Part shown: positions 38,047 to 50,024 of the stretch, piece after piece
Numbering within the stretch: position 1 is the first letter of the stretch
How the letters are laid out: every line of letters starts with the position of its first letter
Origin: Trichoplax adhaerens
Taxonomy: Eukaryota; Placozoa; Uniplacotomia; Trichoplacea; Trichoplacidae
Length of the DNA stretch: 64,000 nt
Direction of reading: 5' to 3'
NCBI RefSeq assembly: GCF_000150275.1
Contig: NW_002060952.1
Location: 1,354,452-1,418,451, forward strand
The notes under the pieces: generated by a model
Told to the model about the DNA's origin: nothing
Seen by the model: only the letters and a program-made list of their open reading frames with translations
Databases searched by the model: none
Position numbers and translations under genes: made by a program

Positions 38047-38096
38047 NNNNNNNNNNNNNNNNNNNNNNNNNNNNNNNNNNNNNNNNNNNNNNNNNN
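38047..38096. other. Assembly gap (50 N)
   Basis: Exactly 50 undetermined bases. Sequence left of the gap matches 41404 and its left side; sequence right of the gap matches about 35440. The gap therefore sits at the junction of the two copies of one region. A round size suggests a placeholder, not a measured distance. Confidence 0.98.
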
Positions 38097-38524
38097 TGCA
38101 AACTTCCGTTACCACCTGACTGACTCCACTACGATATCCTAGAGACCCTTGTCGATCAGTTGCATGGATAGTTTTGTATCAGTTATTCGTCATGACTGTA
38201 TGTACTGGGAAAAGGCTAGAAGAAGTAGAGTCCTATGGCGTCTACAGTCAAGGCAAAAGTGACGGTTCTTGCTGACCGATTCTTTTAGCCTGCGGAAGAA
38301 AGACGAGCGCGCAGTACAACGTTTCCAGTTGGGTCGTTTACTATACTGTACTACGTGTGTACACTATAGTACAGGACTCTTTTGGGGGTTTTCCTGCCAT
38401 TGCGGTAGTAAACTATTAGCCATGCAAAATAGAAAATACTCTTGAAAATAAATAGAAATCACCCATATTATAAATAAATAAATACTCGATTGCTCAATAC
38501 GCCGGATTGAGACTTGACGGTGAT

Positions 38525-39770
38525 CGTGCTGAACTTTTCTTTTGGAAGTTGTTGTTTTGATATAGTGTAGCTGTCAGTCCAACTGGGCCGCTGCAGTACC
38601 TGGACAGTAGAGCGGTACAGTCCATTCTGCTACAGTACAAAGCTAGGGGCCATTCTGTTGACTTTTCTTTTGGAAGTTGTTGTTTTGGTATAGTGTACAG
38701 TAGTACTGTATAGTGTAGCAGTCAGTCTAACTGGACCGCTGCAGTACTGTACCTGGACAGTACTGTACTGTAGAGTGCGTCCAGTACAGTCCATTCTGCT
38801 ACAGTACAAAGCTAGGCCATTCTGTTGACTTTTCTTTCGGAAGTTGTTGTTTTGGTACTGTATATTGTAGTGTAGCAGTCAGTCCAACTGGACCGCTGCA
38901 GTACCTGGACAGTAGAGTACTGTACAGTGTACAGTACATTTTGCTACAGTACAAAGCTACACTATTCTGTTGACATTTCTTTCGGAAGTTGTTGTTTTGG
39001 TACAGTACAGTGTAGTACAGTACAGTACTGTAGTGTAGCTGTCAGTCCAACTGGACCGATGCAGTGTACTGTACTACATTCTGCTACAGTACAAAGCTAC
39101 ACTATTCTGTTGAATTTTCTTTCGGAAGTTGTACTGTACTGTAGCAGTCAGTCCAACTGGACCGCGGCAGTACCAGGACAGTAGAGTACAGTACGTCCAG
39201 TACATTCTGCTACAGTACAAAGCTACGCCATTCTGCTGAATTTTCTTTTGGAAGTTGTTGTTTGAAATACTGTACGTACAGTATAGTGTACTGTAGTAGT
39301 CAGTCCAACTGGACCTGGACACTGGACAGTGGACAGTACAGTACTGTACAGTGCGTACAGTACATTCTGCTACAGTACAAAGCTACGCTATTCTGCTCAA
39401 TTTTCTTTTGGAAGTTGTTGTTTGAAATACTGTACAGTAGTACAGTATAGTGTACTGTAGTAGTCAGTCCAACTGGACCTGGACACTGGACAAGTGGACA
39501 GTGGACAGTACAGTACTGTACAGTACTATACTGAGTGCGTACAGTACATTCTGCTACAGTACAAAGCTACGTCATTCTGCTCAATTTTCTTTTGGAAGTT
39601 GTTGTTTGAAATACAGTACAGTAGTACAGTACTGTATACTGTAGTGTAGTAGTCAGTCCAACTGGACCTGGCTGGACAGTGGACAGTACAGTACAAAGCT
39701 ACACTATTCTGTTGACTTTTCTTTCGGAAGTTGTTGTTTTGAAAGTACTGTACAGTGTACAGTACATTCA
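38525..39770. repeat. R1 minisatellite, about 9 units
   Basis: Same unit as 35905-36425. Unit starts are near 38531, 38658, 38825, 38970, 39110, 39238, 39399, 39581 and 39712. ACWGT runs between the conserved blocks vary in length from unit to unit. Confidence 0.85.
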
Positions 39771-39779
39771 AGTACGCTA

Positions 39780-40560
39780 GCGGCTAGCCCCATGGTACCC
39801 CAGCCAGCAGATCGGCCGACTGGAGTACGCATGCCCCTTGCCAAGGGTCCATAGTGAGTGAATGTCGGCAACGGCGATCAGTAGAGAGCGTAGAAGCTTG
39901 TAGTAAGATTGATATGATGCAGGGTTCTGTTCTTGAGTTGATTGCATTTGTATTTGGACTTGGCAGCGGAGCAAGCAGATCGTCCAGCTGGAGTACGCAC
40001 GAGCAGTCGTAGCCGGTTCGGCTACAGTACAAAGCGACTCCATCCGTACTGTAGTCTACAGTACGCTGCACGCTAGCCCAGGGTACCCCAGCCAGCCGAT
40101 CGGCCGACTGGTGTACGCATGCCCCTTGCCAAGGGTCCATAGTGAGTGAATGTCGGCAACGGCGATCAGTAGAGAACGTAGAAGCTTGTAGCAAGATTGA
40201 TATGATTGCAGGGTTTTGTGCTTGATTTCATTTGTATTGAAATCGGCTTGCACCCGGGACTTGGCACTAGAGCAAGCAGATCGTCCGGCTAGAGTACGCA
40301 CGAGCAGTCGTAGCCGGTTCGGCTACAGTACAAAGCAACTCCATTCGTACTGTAGTCTACAGTACACTGCACGCTAGCCCAGGGTATCCCAGCCAGCCGA
40401 TCGGCCGGCTGGAGTACGCATGCCCCTTGCCAAGGGTCCATAGTGAGTGAATGTCGGCATCGGCGATCAGTAGAGAACGTAGAAGCTTGTAGCAAGATTG
40501 ATATGATTGCAGGGTTTTGTGCTTGATTGCATTTGTATCGAAATCGGGTTGCATTTTGGA
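39780..40560. repeat. R2 tandem repeat, 3 units, upstream of complete BICC1
   Basis: Units begin near 39783, 40072 and 40373, the third again merging with the sequence before the ATG at 40584. Substitutions relative to the first copy are few (for example GAAGCTTG against GAAGGTTG). Confidence 0.85.
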
Positions 40561-40583
40561 GATTTGGACGAAGCACGTCGACT

Positions 40584-43500
40584 ATGGCTGCTGTGGCAAG
40601 CGATCACAGCAGCAATGCTAGTAGCGATCGTGATGAAAGAGAGAATGAAGACGATGAGACGCGTACCGGGGATGAAATGGAAGAGCGTTTTCGGGTTGAT
40701 CGAAGAAAGCTGGAACAGATGTTACAAGGTAGAGAGAGAGAGAGATCATCAAGCCCGTCCTCCTTTTTCATTTTTGACTCGTTGCAATTTGTTTATCATT
40801 GTTGATCCAAATTCGTTGCTTGTCGTCTACTTGATTCATTCTTGTTGTCTCCATATCTATCGACAACTGACTTTGCCAATCTTCTTTTTGTGTTAATTGC
40901 ACTTTAGCTACTGACAATGGTCCGATAGAATCGGGTGAAAAATTCTTCAAAAAGGTAAAAATGAAGATTATTATCTAGCCAACAATGCTCGCCAACACCA
41001 TAGTCATACTAGACTATCGTCATCGTTGTCATGTATCATCATCAATATAGCCCCCCCCCCCCACCAAAAAAACACTCTCCACTCCACTTGTTTAGCGTAT
41101 GTTGATCGCTAGTGCAATGCCATCCTTTTCAACATGTCTCCTTTCTCTTCTATTTAGATCATGGAAGATACCTTGACGCATATCACTTGGCCTGCTAAAT
41201 TAAAAATTGGCGCTAAGTCTAAAAAAGGTAAGTTGTACAAAGAGAAACAACCATTTCAAAATACAATCCCATTGCCCTTCTTCTTGCCAACATGCAATCC
41301 CATCGTCAATTCAATACAAGCCTTTTGCCTTTCTTCATACACACCAACTACCAGCACAAATCGTCCAACAATCCAATAACAACTTTACACAAATCAAACT
41401 CATGGCCATGTTGTCGGCCATCACAGGACTGCCCATTGGAAAAAAATAACCCATTCAATTGGATAGCCATTCTCCCTTATACTGTCGTATTTTCAGTTGA
41501 AAAATCAACAACAACGCTGGCTAGGCGAGTTATTATTTTTTTTTTATTTTTTTTTTTATTTTTGGGGGGGGGGGATTAATGGATGAATGCATCATAATTG
41601 GTGGAAGTGGAGTCATTGAATGGATATCAACGCCATTGGAAATACAACATCTCCAGAGTTAATCAATCATCGATCTGCTGGATGATCAACATTGGACTGG
41701 GTATTTCTATGTCGATCATGCTTATCCTTTGCTCTGTCTTTTTTCCACCGCGTCGTCCATCATGCCATGGAGTGAGCGATCGATCATCGACGAGAGGATC
41801 ATGCTCAACTGCATGGATAGTTACTACCACCAAACATGGAGTTTAGTAACCCATAAAAAGACTCATCATGATGATGATCGCGATATCAAGACCGATCGCT
41901 GTATGAAACGAAGTCAATGGATCAATGACTTGAAGGCTTAACGTGTTTGATGAAGGATCCACTGAATGAGTTATGATGATGAATAAAACCTTCTATCGAT
42001 CTCAATGATTAGCTGGTAATCAATGCACTTAAGTCATTTTTCTTTCCCTCCCCCTACCGTGGTAAGGCAATCTTGTCCAGTCGAGTCCAATAGACAACAT
42101 AGATTGATTGAGAAGGATGGCATGTCAAGCCCATAAAATTCACTTTGACTACTCTATAGTCCATCCAATCCATTCAAGCCCCCCCATTTTCCATCTTACA
42201 CTAAATTGTAGTCATGACCACATGCATATTATGATCACTTAGCCAACGTTGCTAAGCTTGACTTTGTTACTTGGGTCCATGCATTACAAAACAATCCTTT
42301 CCACTGGCCACAGATGGGTTGAGATCATTCATTAAGCCTTTGGGCAATGCCAAAATGATATTGACATCAACTTGGGGCAATGGACCCTTTCAACGACAAT
42401 TGCTTTTTTTCCACATCAACAACATTCATTCATGCACTGCAGTATGTTGATTCATCACCGATGTAGTTTGTTGCTGTCAAGTAAATTATTAAGTATGAAC
42501 TTTAAACTTTTTCCAATATTGAACCCACACATTGCACACCTTCTGCACCTTTACCCCCCTATGCCCCCCCCCCCCATACAAGCCATCCTTCTCACGATCT
42601 TGCCTTCATTGAAAATCTCCCTCCATGACAGTCATGGTGGAGAAAAAAAAAAATTCAATCCACTTCTTGTTATACAACTGCAACTGTTACGATTGCCTCC
42701 AGGCAAATAAAGAGATAAAAAAGCATCAAAATAAATGAAGGGGGGCATACTGGATAGACCATCATTGTTTGGAATCGAGTTGGAATCCATAACCATTGCA
42801 CTGTATGTCCATGATGACTAGAAAGTAGACTGCACCAATCGACGATAACATTCCACATCGTCCACATTCATGGATTAAAATTTTTTTCCACTTGAAATTG
42901 ACTACAATAAAGGTAGTGTTGGTTCAACTTGATTCAATTTTTAAACTGTTCAAATGAAAGATCAATTAGTAGGATAGAGGCAAATTGAAATGACTAAAAA
43001 TGATCCAAGTTAGTTAATCAAAAGAATGGCAGATTATTTTTCATCTTGATTCAATGAAAATGAATTTTTCTATGATTCCAAAAAGCAAACTTGTATCGCG
43101 CCCTTCCTTTGATGATTTATATAAATGATACAGTACTTATCCTATTGGAATCGAGAAATGGAGGAGACGTTGAACTTTCTCCATCCACCTTACAATAAAA
43201 GGAAAACTACATTGCATTGCTACATACTTGTAATGCAATTGAAATGGATTCGCTCTTACTAAGTCAAAATGACCGCGGTCAATCAATAAACAACCGACTA
43301 CAGACTCTACTCGTAATTGTATCCCCTAAAAATGACCATTTCCAACATGGACTCCTCTTTCTATGACCATCATGTTGCCATCGAATCAATTCATCACTTG
43401 ACTACAATTGACATTTTGTGTAGCAATGATGACAGGTTTACAAGTAAAGGAAAATAGTTAAACTGGTGGTCAAATTCTAAATTTCTTTTATTGATAGTAT

Positions 43501-46500
43501 CGACTTGGCTTTACATTGCCATGCTGCAGTGCGGGGTCTTGTCTTACTCTTTTCTACTCTAGCATGTCCAATTATTACTCTAGTCTGGAGGACCCTTTCT
43601 TCCATGCTGATACAATGTGTAATGTCTACAATAGCATAGTCAAATAGAATGACATACGTTAAATTATGTTACCCTATTGGAAGTATTGAAAATAGTCATA
43701 CTAGATTGGCTATACTATCGCTCATGTCTATATCTATCCAATATGCCTAGTGAAGACGAATCATGCATTTATTTACAACCCTATTGCAATCTTCCAACCT
43801 ACGATGACACTAAAATGACTTCATTAAAATCGTTCCAACACTTGCCGTGTCGTCGTAGTACTGTCCACATTTTATTGCTCTCTCTCTCTCTCTCTCTCTC
43901 TCTCTTCATACTATCAATCCATAGTATCAATACATTTAGCAATATGGACAACATCAATAATAGCCAATACACTCCTTTTATTGTAGACAATTATGGGCAA
44001 TCTTGCCGTGAAAACAGTTTTTACTATTGACTTTTACAGTGTACAACTGGATAGAAAAGATTTTAAAGAATGACAAATACAACTGGCTTAGTTGGACGGA
44101 TTGAAATGTAGTCATGCTATTAAGATAGATATGGCTCCCTTTCTACTGTAGAATAAAACTTCATTTAAAAAATACACATGTCTAAAAAAAGAATTCAATA
44201 GCAACAGTATCGTTGAGTTCAATTTCAATGTGTTCTTGTCGCCAAGATAACTTGGACTCTTTATTTTAACATATATCTATATGTATATATATATATAGGA
44301 ATACAAATGTTAAGCTTGATCATAACCACTACTCGAACTGATTGCATTTTTACACTCTTTTACTAATGGATGTGGTAATCAATATATTTTTAGATCCTCA
44401 TATTCGAGTTATTGGTAAACCTGAAAACGTTCAATTAGCCAAGGAAAAAATCATGGCAATACTAGACACCAAAGTAAGCATTCTAAAGAACATAATAAAC
44501 CATCCTTAGAAAGGAAAAAATCAGTGATCACTATACGTATACAGTTACAAAATGGTATTGTCAATATTTTTTCTAGTTCCGGAATAACCATTGCTTACAA
44601 TAGTTACAATAGAGGAAAACTATTCTTGATTTGTAGTGGTTCTGGTTAAGTTTTTATACCGCGATTATCACATATCAATCGATAGCTGTCTCTGTAGCAC
44701 ATAAAGTTCGATAGATTGCAACTACTCACAATCGAATATCGACAAAGAATAATCCATCTCAATGTAGCGGTAGATTAAAGTATGTCTAGTTAGTTTGAAT
44801 CAGCAACTGCCTTATTAGTGTATACTTAGAAGGGCTATGTTGACTATGCTCCAACTACTTGATGAAGAATACATACCGATCATTTTCAATACACTATACC
44901 CAAGAGACTATTTAAGTAAATAATTCGCAAATCCAACTCTTCTACAAATAGTTATCATGTTGGTTATCGTTAATCTTAAGATTATAAATTAGTTGTAGTA
45001 TATTCTCTTTAAAATCAATCATTTAATTATTTTTATCAATTTCACTTGATAGTCCAATCGAGTAACTTTGAAAATGGATGTTTCACATACGGATCATTCT
45101 CACGTTATTGGTAAAGGTGGCCAAAACATTAAAAAAGGTTTGACATCATCACAACGATTCCATTTTATATGATAAGCATGAAAAAATTTTCTCCCTATTT
45201 TTGCATACGAGTATTACTATCGAAATGGGGTTGCATTGAAGGATTCCCATTCGACAGTAATTTCCTTTGCGTTACTCGTATATTTTACTTTAGTTTACAT
45301 TAAGCTTCAAAATTCTACTTCACTATATCCTGCATAGTATAAACTAGTAGACAAAGCGATATACTATTTCTACTTTACACTTGATTAAGGTGATTAGTGC
45401 CTAGAAGTAAACGATTGACTATTAATTTACCAATACGTTATTCTTCTATCTTTGGTAACGATAAAATATTGCCTTATTGAAAGTCATGATGATGATTCCA
45501 GTATTATTAGTGTTCTATCGTTGCCATGCTAGATGCAAACGATGATATTTGTGATATCCGTTTAACTTGCTTTTTGAATTTTCATGAGATAATTGAAAAT
45601 TAGCCTTAAATTTACTAATGGACTGTTATTATTTTTCTCTCGTAACACAATTCTCCCCTATGCTTGATACAGTGATGCAAGAAACAGGTTGTCATATCCA
45701 CTTTCCGGATTCTAATCGAGGCTCGCAAGGAGAGAAAAGTAATCAAGTTTCAATTGCTGGTCAACCTATTGGTGTTGAATCAGCTCGTGCACAAATAAGA
45801 GTAAGTTACATAGCACAGCGCATAACGATATCATTGCAATATACACGGATGCCATTCTCATCGATCGACAGCAAATGCAATTTCAATAAAATCATCCATG
45901 TGAAACGATTGGTACTCCTTATTGATTTTTAGGAATTATTACCGCTAGTATTGGCTTTTGAGGTTCACACTGGTGCTCAACAGAGTGGACGTAGCTTATC
46001 TGATCAATTTTCATCCTTAATACAACAACTGATAGAGAAATTTAATGTAACGATAACTTTCAAGCAGGTTAGCAATCACTTTCGTATTAAATAATTGGCA
46101 GTGCAATGACAATCTTGTTATGTTGCCACTAATCTCTAATGCGCTTGCTATCATTTCTAGAAACCAAGACTAATGGCTACGACAGTTTTAGTGAGAGGCT
46201 CTCAAAACAATTCTACTGCCGTTAAAGTAAAATTTCTTACATTGCTCTTACTTTATGTTGTTAAAATTATATATTAGGAAATTGTTTGTGAAGAATACTT
46301 ATTGCTTCAGCAAATAGGCTATTCTATAAATCAATTAAATGTTAATTACGATTTTTTTTCGCGTTGTAGGAGGCTACTGCTACCTTAATTGAGGCATTAT
46401 GTGGAAGTGTGGTTGTAAGTGATAACAATAGTCCTAGTACAGTATATTGTAATTTGATTAATCAAGTGTGATCGTTCTATCATCCTTAAAACTATACTAT

Positions 46501-49500
46501 ACTGCTCTATAGAGCATGATCCCAGTCAGTGTTCAACTCGATATTGCTCCACAGCATCATACTTTTATTATTGGTCGTGGCGGCTCAAATATTAAAAATA
46601 TTATGCACCGAACTGGTTCTAGGTAAGTTATTATTTAGCCCCAATGTAGCTTTTGTTATGCTATCAAAATAGGTCTAATATTAAATAATGCGAGATAATT
46701 AGCCTTTTATTGTGTAATAAGAGCTTTATGGTTGTTACTGAATCACATTTTTTCTTGATTTTAGTATTCATTTTCCTGACACCAACGCTGCACCATCGAA
46801 AAGAAGTACCGTCTATATAACTGGAGAAATCGAAGCCGTTTGCAGAGCTCGTGAACAACTTATGGTAGATATAATTTCTAATCATTGTCTATTGCCTTTT
46901 TGGTATGAGTTTAGAAATGATAATGAATACTTCTCTATGCTTAGGGCTGTTTACCATTAGTCTTAATGTTTGACATGAAAGAAGATATCGATACTGATCA
47001 AGGTAATATTCCTAAGAAATAGAATCAGTTTCAAAGGTCATTGTTGCACTATACTGCTTGTTTAAGAACCATCGTGTAACAGGATAGAAATTCGTAAGCG
47101 TAGATTATTCTATAATAATTAAGGAACATTTATTTTTAGGTTTAAGCAACTATCTAATGGAAACTCTGGATGTTTACATAAACATCAAACCTAAGCCTAA
47201 GCAACCTAGCAAGGTAAAAATAATTCAATTTCAAATAAATGTTACACTACACTAGTAAAGTTAACCTATTTAGGAGTGTGCAGTACAGTAATATCCTATT
47301 TATTTAATGCTTAACTGGTGAACATTTTCATAGTCTGCTATAGTAAAAAGTGTAGAAAAGAACGCGTACAATATGTACAGGGCGCGTGTTCAACTTCTTG
47401 GTATCGATCCACAGCAAAATCCCAGTCAGTTACCGCCACCTCCGATCAGTATATCAGAAAATGTCGATAATAACCAACGTAATGGTGCAAATTATTCCAA
47501 AAGGCAAACACCTAGAGCATCAAATTATAATAATAGTGGTGTTTCATCAACCAATTCCTATAACAGTAATGGCTTGCGTGGTGTACAAAGTCCTATACCG
47601 AGTCCTGGTAGTCATAGTTCTGGTTCTGCTAGTCCTATTAATTCTCCGTGGTTCCTTGGGGCGTCACCATCAACTTCACCAGGATATCCGATGTCTCCTC
47701 AAAATTACGACATGATGGAAAATAGCCCTTCAACAATCCCTGAAAGGCGTAATCCAATGACTGCATTTCCATATCCTCCTAATTCAGGAAATACTCCTCA
47801 TATGCCTCATATGCCACCTGGTCTAAGTCCTCTTAACAATCAAATAAGATCACAAAGTCCGATGCTCACCGCTAAAGATAGCACCACAATCACATTTAGA
47901 GTACGTATGCACTGAGATATAAATTTTACTTGTAGTTTCGTCTCATTCAATGACGTTATCCTTTTACTTTTTTAGCCAAATGATTATAGAAATAAAGGAG
48001 ATTTAACCACAAAGGGCAAAAAAGGTACAATTCTTTCGTATAAGTATTTTGTTTATATAAAATTCTAAGATATACCGAATTCTACTCAATGAATTAATTA
48101 CAATTTTTGTTACTGTTGTGCAAAGATTATGTCAAAAAGGCTGTTAATGTATCCTTCAATAATAAGACGAGGAACATAGCTAACGATAGCGATTGTAACG
48201 TTGGATCTTTACTTCCCAAAGAGGAAGGAAATAGAGACACGCGATCGTTTAGTGCTTCCTCTGGTGAAAATGATAGCTTTACCGGTAGATCAAACACTGG
48301 TATACTTTCTGGCATCAATTCTTCACCTTTGCGCTCTTCAAGCTCTTCACCAGATGATGTTGATTACGTAGACAGTCCTCGATCATCGGGAACTATGTAG
48401 GGCATTATATATTTATTTATTTATTTAAATACTATTCTATCATTATTTAACAACTTTACTTTATGGCTATAGCGGTGATCATCGGAATATGCCTAATAAT
48501 ACCATGCAATCACACGTAAGTGGCGCGTTATGAATTTATATAGATATTGCTCTGTTTTGCTGAGATGAATCATCGTAAATATCTATCACTTTTAGGAATT
48601 GGATTATGAAAGAAAAAAGTACTTAGCCTCTCTGGGTAAGATTATTATTCGACTCTGTAATTAGACTGTAATTTCGATAATGATTATTAACTAGAACTAT
48701 GGTCATTCAATATTTGAATACTTGGTACATTGCAGCGATGCAAACTGAAGTTGTTCCATCGAAAGTACGGACGCCGACGTATTCATGGATCGGTTATGGT
48801 TTCTCAAAATCGGTACCAGGCTCAATGTTGAAAAAAATGGTACAAGGACAAATAGCTAATAGATTAAGAAATTTATCTATCATATTAACCAAAGTATAAT
48901 TAAATTTTTTTTACAATGATATCATAAAGATGGAAGAAATGAATGCTCCAAATGCTAAGCCGCAAAAGGTAACTACATTGTAGTTGTTTATTATTAATAT
49001 GAATAGTTGTCATTTCTATATACTATATTTATGCTTGAATGAAAATTAATTTAAATACCTTAGTGTACCTTTGCCATGCGCTCAGATTGCACTTGTATTA
49101 TCTTTAAAATAAATTTCTCTAATATTTATGTGATTTTTTAGCCAATTCTCCCAAGCAATACCATTAATTTATCATCCACTTTACCTAATAGCCAGCTAAT
49201 GCAACAACAGAATGTTAGTATTGTAATATCTGTTGTAAAAATTTTAATTCATTAAGCTTAACACTTGCAAGTTTTTCTGTATTGCTAATACCCACTTACT
49301 GAAACATTTACAGACCAATAACATTTGGTCCAACGACTTAAGTTCTACTAGAGATAAGCAAGGTACAATAAACGCATTATTTACAAATTTGCTCTTATTT
49401 AAGGCGTAATACTGTTTTTACATTTTACGGGTTGATATCTAATGCGTGTCTATTTACAATTTACATCATAGATTTTAGTACGATGAGTGGCACAACATGT

Positions 49501-50024
49501 GACGTAACTGATTCCGATAAGCAGAGCTATGCTGGTTCTGAAGGTATGAACTAATATTACATATTAAAAATAAAATGGTTAAATCAGTAAGGTAAATCTG
49601 CATTTATATACTGTTTAGATTTAACAAAGTTATTTAAAAAGTTGGGTCTGGAGAAATACGTCAACGTATTCTTACAACAAGAGGTTGACTTGCAAACATT
49701 TAGTACACTGACAGATGCCGACTTGAAGGAGTTAGGTATTACAACTTTTGGTGCTCGTAGAAAAATGGTGACAGCAATATCAGGTACAACAAAGTAGGAA
49801 TAGTAAAAAGATGTTTTATCAGTGCGTAAAATTCTAATTTAAACTATTCCCAAATGATAGATATCCGAAAACAGAATCAGCAAAAGGTATCGTTAGAATT
49901 GGCTACAGACAGCGGCAAGAATGGAACGTCATCATCTTATATGAACGATGTTTCCGCTAGTCTTGCAGGTTCAGGTAGATATCGTCATGATTCAAATCTA
50001 TCTAATCCAGGATCACTGTGGTAG
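40584..50024 (+). CDS. BICC1: Bicaudal-C RNA-binding protein (KH and SAM domains)
   Basis: Post-transcriptional regulator that binds mRNA through KH domains and self-assembles through its SAM domain. Exons: 40584-40728, 40908-40954, 41158-41227, 44394-44473, 45053-45137, 45673-45800, 45933-46067, 46161-46226, 46370-46414, 46513-46622, 46765-46864, 46945-47002, 47140-47213, 47334-47900, 47976-48024, 48126-48396, 48473-48515, 48596-48635, 48736-48839, 48930-48968, 49142-49213, 49314-49362, 49472-49543, 49619-49783, 49861-50024. This gives 925 residues (human: 974). The KH-type region spans about 65-340: KH1 lacks GXXG, as in the human protein as I recall it; GKGG lies at 134-137 and GRGG at 288-291. 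Residues about 400-740 are Ser/Pro/Asn-rich and disordered. The SAM domain is about 817-871 (LTKLFKKLGLEKYVNVFLQQ). Exons 16-20 are poorly conserved and chosen by phase and splice consensus only; the rest is firm. The third intron (3.2 kb) is the longest. Confidence 0.94.
41228..44393 (+). other. Third intron of BICC1
   Basis: This 3.2-kb intron differs in texture from its neighbours. It has poly-T and poly-G runs at 41535-41575, C runs near 42180 and 42550, many CATTGG/CCAATG-like words, and a TC microsatellite at about 43878-43906. The frames at 41598-41846 and 42372-42710 have no homology I recognise. The segment at about 43780-44045 matches sequence near 57370-57565. Confidence 0.6.
43780..44045. 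repeat. Member of a diverged dispersed repeat
   Basis: The segment containing TCCTTTTATTGTAG, CAATCTTGCCGT and TACTATTGACTTTTACAGT aligns in order with 57370-57565. The upstream parts also correspond weakly (CTACGATGA with AAATGACTTC against CTACGATAAC with AAATCATTAC; TTTATTGCTC against TTTATTGCTT). A TC microsatellite interrupts this copy. No termini could be found. Confidence 0.5.

Larger units (their letters stand above)
38097..41404. repeat. Second copy of the duplicated Bicaudal-C 5' region
   Basis: Matches 35436-38046 in order and content but is about 700 bp longer, mainly because R1 has expanded. It continues without interruption into the rest of the Bicaudal-C gene, so this is the copy attached to the complete gene. 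Confidence 0.9.

Noticed and set aside
35905-40560. Regularly spaced repeats considered as a CRISPR array
   Set aside because: Units and spacers are both repeated, unit length varies widely, and the host is plainly eukaryotic.
48840-48899. Continuation of the BICC1 frame to a stop at 48897-48899
   Set aside because: A GTACAAGG donor after 48839 with an acceptor at 48928-48929 gives a normal 90-bp intron and keeps the frame to the SAM domain; using a later donor would leave an implausible 36-bp intron.
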